Below are positions 56,698 to 64,000 of a stretch of DNA of 64,000 nucleotides, one piece after another (the first letter of the stretch is position 1; each line of letters begins with the position of its first letter). The position numbers and the translations under genes are program-made. This DNA is from Catonia carolina (lineage: Eukaryota > Arthropoda > Insecta > Hemiptera > Achilidae), in contig JAQMRL010000006.1 of NCBI GenBank assembly GCA_035578175.1, forward strand, positions 26,740,393 to 26,804,392, read 5' to 3'. The notes beneath the pieces were generated by a model. That model was not told where the DNA came from and did not search any database. It saw only the letters and a program-made list of their open reading frames with translations.

Positions 56698-58031
56698 ATC
56701 CTAGTTTACACGGGTCGAGTATTTTAGTCGAGTGTAGTATGCCTTTTCAATTAAACTTATTTTATTTTATCATATTTTATTTTATTTATTAAGTAAATAG
56801 ATTTTAGGTTGTAATATTAAATTATAAGTTGAAAATATCATTAAGTGTAAGATTTATCGGTAACAAACTCATTTTAAAATAAATAGAATATTTAGTATGT
56901 AATACATTAAGTTAAAAGAAACAGGATGCAATAAATTTTTATAACAAAACAATAACAGGACGCAAGTCATTAATTATTAATAATAGCATAACGTATTTTT
57001 TCTTTAACAATAACAAGTAACGAACTTTGGTGTAGAAGTGGGAGTAGAATCTTCCAGAAAGATGTGACTGTTAAATTTAAAAATCTCAAATTAATAAGTA
57101 GTGGAACATGAATATATATCGCTGATTGGTCAGGCTAATTGAATGTTAACGGGAAGGGGATTTCGGCGGTTATGCCTGGAGAGCGAAGCAGGACTCGGCT
57201 TCCATCTTCAGAATCGTGCAGATGTGTTTTTTGTAACGGGTTCTATTGTAATTGTAATATGTGAAATTAAGTATGTATTATTTTATATAGCTTTGTGAAA
57301 ATAGAGTCAGTTGATTATGTAATAAATAAGTAAATTTTTACAATAAGTTTTTTTATTAATTATTTAAATGTAAATGTATTATTTTTTTTATGAAGTTAAT
57401 AAATGTGTATCAGTGGAGTCCGGACGCATGTAAGTCTCGACTATATAATGTATTTTTTAGGTCATTTTAAAAGTGTATTAATCATATGATAATAATTTCT
57501 TTACATTTAATTAAATTAGCATTAAATATTTTATATACAAATGAGTTTGTTATCAGTCATTTGTCCTGAAGTCCACTTTCTGCACGACACAAATCACTAC
57601 CGAACTACTAATTTCAAACCTTTGTATCATAGTAATTTAAATGATAATAATAAATTCATTATTTTAATTAAATGTTTTCGACAAATTTTTGGCATCTCTT
57701 TGTGGAAAATTAATATTTTAATTAATAGCCGCGACAAAATTTTGCATCCCTGGTGGGGATTACTCGACACGAGTAGATTTGTAATTTAATACTCGACTTG
57801 TTTGGATACGACGTTTTAGTCGAGTAGTTTAGTTGCGGTCGAGTGCAAAGTTTAGTAGCTTACCCCCACCACTACGCACAACGTACTTTACGAACGAGAT
57901 ACCGCCTCCGTGGAGCCACAAAAATGCACTAAATTCGCTGTCTACGTTACATGTGCGGACACTTACTAAAATTACTAAATTAGTCGACCATTGCTACTTG
58001 ACTGAAATACTCGACCAGTGTAAACTAGGCT
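56698..58031. mobile_element. Harbinger-like non-autonomous DNA transposon
   Basis: 1,334 bp with inverted ends ATCCTAGTTTACACGGGTCG / complement of AGCCTAGTTTACACTGGTCG, and TTA on both sides (56,695-56,697; 58,032-58,034). A 3-bp TWA duplication is characteristic of PIF/Harbinger. GTCGAGT motifs recur near both ends and at 57,760-57,845. ORFs inside (57,541-57,789; 57,833-58,075) have no transposase features. Confidence 0.65.
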
Positions 58032-58135
58032 TTACTCAAATCCGTATAAAAGTAACTATCTTAACTAAGATTTGAACCAGGGACCTTAGTCTAAGAAAAT
58101 CAGCTGTCAAACAGCTGACTCGCGGCGACAACTTT
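58032..58135 (-). mobile_element. SINE-A copy 7, second part
   Basis: TTACTCAAATCCGTATAAAAG through the B-box complement GATTTGAACCAGG to CGGCGACAACTTTAC. Confidence 0.82.
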
Positions 58136-58146
58136 ACTGCATGATA

Positions 58147-58420
58147 AATAACAGCTGATTTTCGGAGACGAAGGTTCCTGGTTCAAATCCTAGAAAAGGT
58201 AGTTACTTTTATACGGATTTGAATACTAGACAGTGGTTACCGATGTACTTTGATGGTTGGGGTTTAATTAACCATACTCTCTCAGGAATGACCGGCCTGG
58301 ATCTGTACAAGACTACACCTCATTTACACGTCATACACATCATCCTCATCTCATTGGGTCATGGGGTTGCTTATTGTTCTAAATTGAACAGATTGCAACG
58401 TACACAAATTAGGAATTAAA
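58147..58420 (+). mobile_element. SINE-A copy 8, 5'-truncated
   Basis: Starts inside the head (AACAGCTGATTTTCGGAGACG) and runs to the 3' end ACAAATTAGGAATTAAA. Head-to-head with copy 7, 11 bp apart. Confidence 0.82.
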
Positions 58421-59433
58421 GTTTTTTGATAAATATTCAACGAAATGTTATAATTATTACTAAAATAAAAACGAATAATTTTTTTGAGATATTTCTACTT
58501 CCATAATTATAATAATATTGTAAATTCTAAATGTATATTTTAATTCTAAATTTTTATTTGATATGCGTAGGCAATTTATATTATAGAAGTAACTTAAATT
58601 TTGAGACAAAAAATATAGAAAAAAGTTTTATTTATGGAAAAAGATAAAAGTTTTTAAAGAATTCAGAAAGTTTTTTATTGAAACCTTTTTATATAAAATG
58701 TTAAAGCAGCTAGCTATTTTTTTTATATAAAAACCACTTATATAAAGCAGGAACGGAAGAAAAGAAATAGCTGAACAAATTTTTCTTGTTTCTCAGGTCA
58801 TTTGCACATTACAGTACTTCCCGAACAACAATTTTCTTTCAGTTTTTTAAAATATTGAAATGTTAACTACTTACAAGCGACGTTTAGATTGCGGTTATAT
58901 TTTACATTAAATGCTTTGTATTAATTTCCTACCAACGCAGAATGGAACTTGGAATAAGATATTAAAGTTTTTCAATTTTATTTTATATCTATTTATTTGG
59001 CCTTTGACCTTGTTTACCGATTTGGTTTTGTTATGTTATAATGTTTATTGTTTACATTATAATCTACAATAATGTTAGTTCTATTTATGTAATTAATTAC
59101 TATCGCACTAATGTAGCTAAAATGATTACAAACTAAATTAACAATGTTTATTGTTCCAGTAATCGAACATCGGTATTATAATCGAATCAAATCTATAGAG
59201 ACTTTTGGTACACAAATGCACATCCCAACTCACTTCCATTACCGTATCTGAATTATTCTTCGATGGTACAAGGTGAAGCGGAAATTAGGAACCATATCGT
59301 AGGAACTACAACTCTGGGTAAAATTCCATTATATGCCCCTAACGACTGAACTTTTTCTATTTACTTGTAAAGTGAAGGTATACAAACTGTAGGTGAAAAA
59401 TTTATAAAACTAGATAATTTACAGTAGTTTTTT
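58421..59433. other. AT-rich stretch with nothing recognised
   Basis: No coding exon or repeat recognised. Confidence 0.4.
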
Positions 59434-59567
59434 ACTTTCTCTTGCCTATATGAATATATAGGAAAGAAAATATTGTTTTCATGTTGATTTTTCGAAATCG
59501 AGTTTTCACCGGATCTACACGTTTTCAGACCTCCTGAACCCAAAAAACATGTTTTTAGCGATTGGTC

Positions 59568-59599
<32 letters not shown>

Positions 59600-59774
59600 T
59601 GTGTGTGTGTGTGTGTGAACACAATATTTCAAGAACGGAACATCGTACGAAGTTGAAACTTGAAACTTAAGTTACTACTAGAGAATCCGACACAAACTTT
59701 TCATCAAAACCGGTCAACCGGAAGTATGTAGTAGTTTATTTGTGTCATTTTTCACTTTTTTGCGATTTTCTCAA
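59434..59774 (+). mobile_element. H24: HINE repeat, 5' third only
   Basis: ACTTTCTCTTGCCTATATG, a long (GT)n tract (59,566-59,618), ending at TTGCGATTTTCTCAA where unrelated sequence starts. Confidence 0.8.
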
Positions 59775-61361
59775 TCTCTGTTGTGGTAGGTTAGTCACGG
59801 CGCGTGGTAATGAGTTCAACGTGTTCATTATCTGTAGATTGTTAAGATAACAGCGCTGAACGGAATAGCTTCAATTGTTTATGGTTTTATTAACTGTTAG
59901 TCCTTTCAGTAAAAAAATATCGTATTATACCGTTATTTTGTCTATAAAAAAAAAGTTTAGTCGGCGGGGGCATGTAATGAATTTTACCCAACTCTGTAAA
60001 GAAGAGTTTTAGGACATGAAATTCCACGCTTAATATCGTAGCTACATTGCTATAGTAGATTTCACGTTCAGAATGCAGTACGGAAAGTCCATAAGCAATG
60101 TATTTCAGATGGGAGTTTGAGCGCTACTACACTAAGTAAAAATATCGACTCCGTGCCACACACGTTCTCATTTGCAAACTCCTATTGAATAATGTAATTG
60201 AAAAACATATTTAATATTTATATCGTTTTAAATATCAGGTACCGCGACAATTATTATAGTAATGGAATTGTTTATCAATTTTATTACCTTTTTTAATTAT
60301 TTTAAAGTAATGAATGGTCATTGTTTGAATCTTGTTTAAATAACAGTCATTAGTAACTCGGAAAGGTCCAAAAATGGTGATAAAACTGCCCTGGCCCGAC
60401 AGAGGGTGACGAAGAGAGAGTCATACCCCTTACTCTTATCTAAATATCAGAGTATAATAATAACATTTACAGCGTAATAAAATACGATTCATTAGGAGAC
60501 GAAAAAATTTTTAGAAGATTAAAATTGAGCTTGTGTTAAGCGAAACTCCAAATATTTTTGCCTGTGACTTTTGGATAGTGTCGGCGGAGGAAAGCTGCTG
60601 TTTTCCTTACACCTGATAACACAACGGGTTCTCTCATAAGAGCTGTACTGCATTTTGAACGTGAAATGTAGTACAGGAGTAAGACATAACTCGTGCTAAC
60701 CTAATATCTGATTGTAAGTCTTAAAATTCATATAATCAGAAAAACGAATTAACATAAATCATCTAATAATTAATTAATAAATTGAAGGACATATCTTTAC
60801 TGGAAATAGTACGGTGAAAAGAGAAAAATAAATGGCTTTCTTTGTCGCCTAAAAACCTTTTCTTACGTTAATGTTCAATTTTATCTTCTTTCGCCTTCAT
60901 TTCTTTGGCAGGAGTCATAAATAATACTTACGCTTTAAACGTTACGAAAGAAGAAAGGAAAAACCTTAATAAGTGAGCTCGTTAGTGAGATTTTGGCTTC
61001 AATAACTCAAGATCTCTTTTTCGAAAAATGTTACTCTTACTTTATATTTTGTTTAAACTAGATTAATGGTTAAAAATTTTTTCAAAGAAAATTTTGGAAG
61101 ATAAAAGAAATGGTTAAATAATTGAAAAAGAAAACTTTAAAAATTATTCTGTCAACTGATTTTTTATCGAAAATTTCCGACAATTTAAATTTTTTTCTTT
61201 ACCTAATAATAGGCCTACTGCCTCTCCCGTCTCACCATGGGTATACACTCTGTTTATTGACAGGCTGATTGTGTTAGTAGAATAAAAAATACCCTTGTTT
61301 ATTCACTCGGAGTGAATAAACAATTTCCTTTATATAAAAAAATAAATAAATTTTCCAAGTT
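59775..61361. other. Unassigned stretch with repeat E
   Basis: GCTACTACACTAAGTAAAAA at about 60,124-60,146 recurs inverted at 48,219. TTTCACGTTCAGAATGCAGTAC (60,060-60,081) has an inverted partner at about 60,640-60,672. This suggests an unclassified element; no ORF found. Confidence 0.35.
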
Positions 61362-61690
61362 CACACTTTTTTTAACTATAATGTGTGAAGATTGCAATCT
61401 GTTCAATTTAGAGCAATAATCAATGAGCAACCACATGACCTAATGAGTTAAGGATGACATATATGTCGTGTAAATGAAATGTAGTCTCTTACAAACTCAG
61501 GCCGACCATTCCTGAGAAAGTATTGTTAATTAAACCCCAATTATAAAAGTACACTAGCAACCAGTGTCTAGTATTCAAGTCTATATAAAAGTATGAAAAA
61601 ATGTGAACCACGGAACTTTCGTCTTCATACATCAACTAACAAACCGCTGACTCGCGGCGACGATATTACCACGAGACCAACCCGATGGGC
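61362..61690 (-). mobile_element. SINE-A copy 9, full length, old
   Basis: TAATGTGTGAAGATTGCAATC to head ACCAACCCGATGGGC; more diverged than other copies. Confidence 0.75.
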
Positions 61691-62158
61691 TAAGACTAAG
61701 GTAAAGTTATTTTACTAACAAAATAGATAACAAATAACAAAATTAGCCCACGTCTTTTGAAGAGACAATACGGAAAAATTAGGAAAGTTTAGCTACAAGT
61801 ACCTACCTCGGGGAGATAAAAACTAAATACCAGCAAAATGGGAAGCGAACAACAGCAGACGAGGAAAGATGTCCGGTGCACTTCGAGGAACTCACCATTT
61901 GTATTAAAAGAAAGAACTTTCAAGAGAGACCAAGATTATACATTATATAGACAAGGAAGGTTGTTCTAAGAGAGCAGAGAAATTTAAAATAAAGATTCTC
62001 CGCAAGATAATAGACGAAAAATATAGGTTTCGAGATCGAGAAGAACTTTACAATGAAAATGAATTAAAAGGATTAGCAAAAAAGAAAATTTTACGGACAC
62101 CTGTATAGAATGGATGACAATCGGTTGAGAAAACAAATTTTTAAGACACTAAACAATA

Positions 62159-63091
62159 CGATGTGTGGCTATTAAATAACGAGGCTGACGTAAAAAAAAT
62201 TTATTTTTATTTATACATAATCTCTTAATGTCACCTTCAATATACACTCCTTCTCTATCCCTACAACGCTCCATACAAATTTTCCATTGTTGGAAACAGT
62301 GCTGGAAGTCATCTTCAGTCAGCTCCTTCAGGACACGTGCCGCTTTCTCTTTTACAGCTTCAACAGACTCAAATCTTGTCCCTTTTAATCCAGATTTTAC
62401 CTTAAGGAACAGGTAGAAGTCACATGGTGCAAGATCTGGTGAATAAATAGATGTTCTAACACTGAGATGCTGTACTTGGTTAGAAACCTCTTGACAGATA
62501 ACGCGGAATGAGCTGGCGCATTGTCTTGGTAAAGAACCCATGATTTGTCTTTCCACATTTCGGGGCGTTTTTTTCCTTACTCTTTGACGTAGTTTAGAAG
62601 TACCTCAAGGTAGTGATATTGATTAATTGTTTGATCTTCAGGAACCCAGTGAAAGTACACAATCCCATGGATATAAAAAAAAACAATCATCATTGCTTTA
62701 AATTTTGGCATGCTCATTGAAGATTTTTTGGCTCTCGGTGAAGTTCGGTTTTTCCATGGATTGGCGTTTCGTTTCCGGATCATAAGTAAAATCCACTTTT
62801 CATCACATGTTATTATCGTTTCTAAAAAATTAGGGTCATTTTCAATCGCGTACAAAGTGTCAGTACAAACATTTTTGCGAGCTTCATTTCAAACATTTTT
62901 GAGCGGCACGTGTCCTGAAGGAGCTAACAAAAGACGACTTCCAACACTGTTTCCAACAATGAACAATTCGCATGGAGCGTTGCAGGGATAGAGAAAAAGT
63001 GCATATTGAAGGTGACAATTAGTGATTGTGTAAAAAATAAAAATAAATTTTCTTTACAACGTTAGTCTCGTTATTTAATAGCCACACCTCG
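62159..63091 (-). mobile_element. Mariner derivative M3 with inverted 3'-end arms, different join
   Basis: TA on both sides (62,157-62,158; 63,092-63,093). The left is the transposase 3' end on the minus strand; the right about 187 bp (from GCGGCACGTGTCCTGAAGG, 62,905) is its inverted copy. The join lies after CATTTCAAACATTTTTGA and differs from M1/M2; about 85 bp more of the 5' gene region is kept. Confidence 0.83.
62215..62900 (-). pseudogene. Mariner (DD34D) transposase remnant, M3
   Basis: The minus strand reads IENDPNFLETIITCDEKWIL (first catalytic Asp), HGIVYFHWVPEDQTINQYHY, then in another frame SPDLAPCDFYLFLKVKSGLK (third Asp) to MERCRDREGVYIEGD. The HQDNAPAH box (second Asp) is in a shifted frame at about 62,510-62,530. 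Two or more frameshifts make it inactive. Confidence 0.82.
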
Positions 63092-63349
63092 TAGACGTAA
63101 GGTAAATGGTTTAAAGAAGTCAGAAAAGATACTGAGAAAAGCGGAATAAACCGAGAAATTTTAATGAATCGAACCAAATTCAGACAACTAATAACAGAAT
63201 TAAATGGCTTCCATGAAGAGCAAAAACAGAACACCGGGTGAACAGAAGAAAGAATAAAAGCTTACAGTGAGCAAATGCTGAGAAAGTGGGCTGCAAAAAG
63301 AGCTTAGGTCACCTCACGTGGTTTAAAATTGGCCCTATATAAAGAAAAA

Positions 63350-63743
63350 ATGGGCTTCTTTCATATTCAAATTAAAATTGGCATGAGGGAAATGACACCT
63401 TACCACTTTTATGCTATTAAACTGTCATACAAATCGTGGTTTAATACATGATTAGATAATATTTGCAACATCATTTCGTACTTAAATATTGTGCAAAATT
63501 GTGCAAATTAATCCACTTGTTACACAGTGGTGTCAGTATGTCACGTTATAGTGACGAAATATTATCCTAAAGTGTTAAAAGCGATTTGTTTACATAATTA
63601 TTATATTTAGATGGCATTAACATTAATTAGCTTTTAACGTTTAAAAAAATTATGAAAAATATCATACGTAATCAGGCTTGTATGATGATATTACAAGAAG
63701 AAATTTCTACACAGAAAGTTTTTCGTGAATAAGTCAAATTTTT
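63350..63743. other. AT-rich stretch with nothing recognised
   Basis: No feature seen before H25. Confidence 0.35.
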
Positions 63744-64000
63744 ACTTTCTCTTGCCCGTATGAATATATAGGATGGAAAGTATTGTTTTAAGTCGATTTT
63801 TCAAAATCAAGTTTTCACCGGATCTACACGTCTTCAGACCCCCTGAACCCAAAAAAACATATTTTTTAGCGATTGGTCTGTGCGTGTAAACAGAATATCT
63901 CAAGAACAGAACATCGTACGAACTTGAAACTTACGTTCGATACTAATACCGGACCCGACACGAACATTTTCCTCAGCTTGGCTTAAAAGACGGAAAATTA
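63744..64000 (+). mobile_element. H25: HINE repeat, 5' end fused to an inverted 3' segment, cut by window end
   Basis: Plus-oriented from ACTTTCTCTTGCCCGTATG to GACACGAACATTTTCCT; then CTCAGCTTGGCTTAAAAGAC is the minus-orientation text of the 3' part. The GT tract is lost (GTGCGTGTA). Confidence 0.72.

Larger units (their letters stand above)
61960..63340 (+). pseudogene. LINE ORF2 C-terminal fragment (family Lc, copy 3), split by mariner M3
   Basis: Before M3 (61,960-62,156): EKFKIKILRKIIDEKYRFRD and YRMDDNRLRKQIFK, in broken frames. After M3 (63,094-63,306): NRTKFRQLITELNGFHEEQ then TPGEQ-type and YSEQMLRKWAAKRA, ending TAG at 63,304-63,306 followed by GGTCACCTCACGTGG. The order matches family Lc at 22 kb, so one LINE copy was cut by the transposon. 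Frameshifts are present throughout. Confidence 0.72.

Noticed and set aside
1..64000. CRISPR array, bacterial operon or viral genome segment
   Set aside because: No regularly spaced identical repeats with unique spacers, no bacterial-type gene packing and no viral replication or capsid genes were seen.

Overview
The window looks like AT-rich repeat-dominated DNA from an arthropod, most likely an insect. Supporting this are a Jockey-type LINE, mariner, pogo/Tigger-like and P-like transposons, several tRNA-derived SINEs, and one metazoan-style spliced exon. The species cannot be fixed from the sequence; a hemipteran-like genome is only a guess. Nothing bacterial is present: no operons, ribosome binding sites or CRISPR arrays.

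The only convincing host coding sequence is a single exon at 49,315-49,526 (+). It encodes the N-terminus of a globin with an MGC acylation signal, a proline-rich linker and the A/B helices. It ends in a phase-2 GTAAGT donor exactly where the conserved B12.2 globin intron lies. It reads as exon 1 of a globin X-like gene; the remaining exons were not found in the window.

The rest is nested mobile DNA. The dominant repeat is a family of about 0.95 kb (about 25 copies or fragments, here called H1-H25). It starts with ACTTTCTCTTGCC, carries a variable (GT)n tract and two diverged tandem units of about 165 bp, and ends with the inverted motif GGCAAGAGAAAGT, a stem-loop (GTGTGA..TCACAC) and CAGA. 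This layout matches non-autonomous Helentrons (HINE/DINE-1/pearl-like). H1, at the left edge, is split by a SINE and a complete-length but broken Jockey-like LINE (387-4846) with 12-bp target duplications. H12 is split by a solo LTR at the same terminal palindrome.

Other elements, left to right: a mariner derivative with inverted 3'-end arms (7.4-8.3 kb, with relatives at 40.0-40.9 and 62.2-63.1 kb); a 0.9-kb P-like element with a THAP-domain remnant (13.2-14.1 kb); a cluster of minus-strand LINE C-terminal fragments (20.9-23.7 and 26.9-28.1 kb); LINE RT fragments (33.9, 36.1, 38.5 kb); a compound foldback region (41.6-42.7 kb); an internally deleted pogo/Tigger-like element (53.0-54.1 kb); a foldback element (54.5-55.5 kb); and a Harbinger-like element with TTA duplication inside a SINE (56.7-58.0 kb). 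At least four SINE families (A-D) are scattered throughout. No autonomous, intact element is present; the Jockey ORF1 is the only long uninterrupted element gene.
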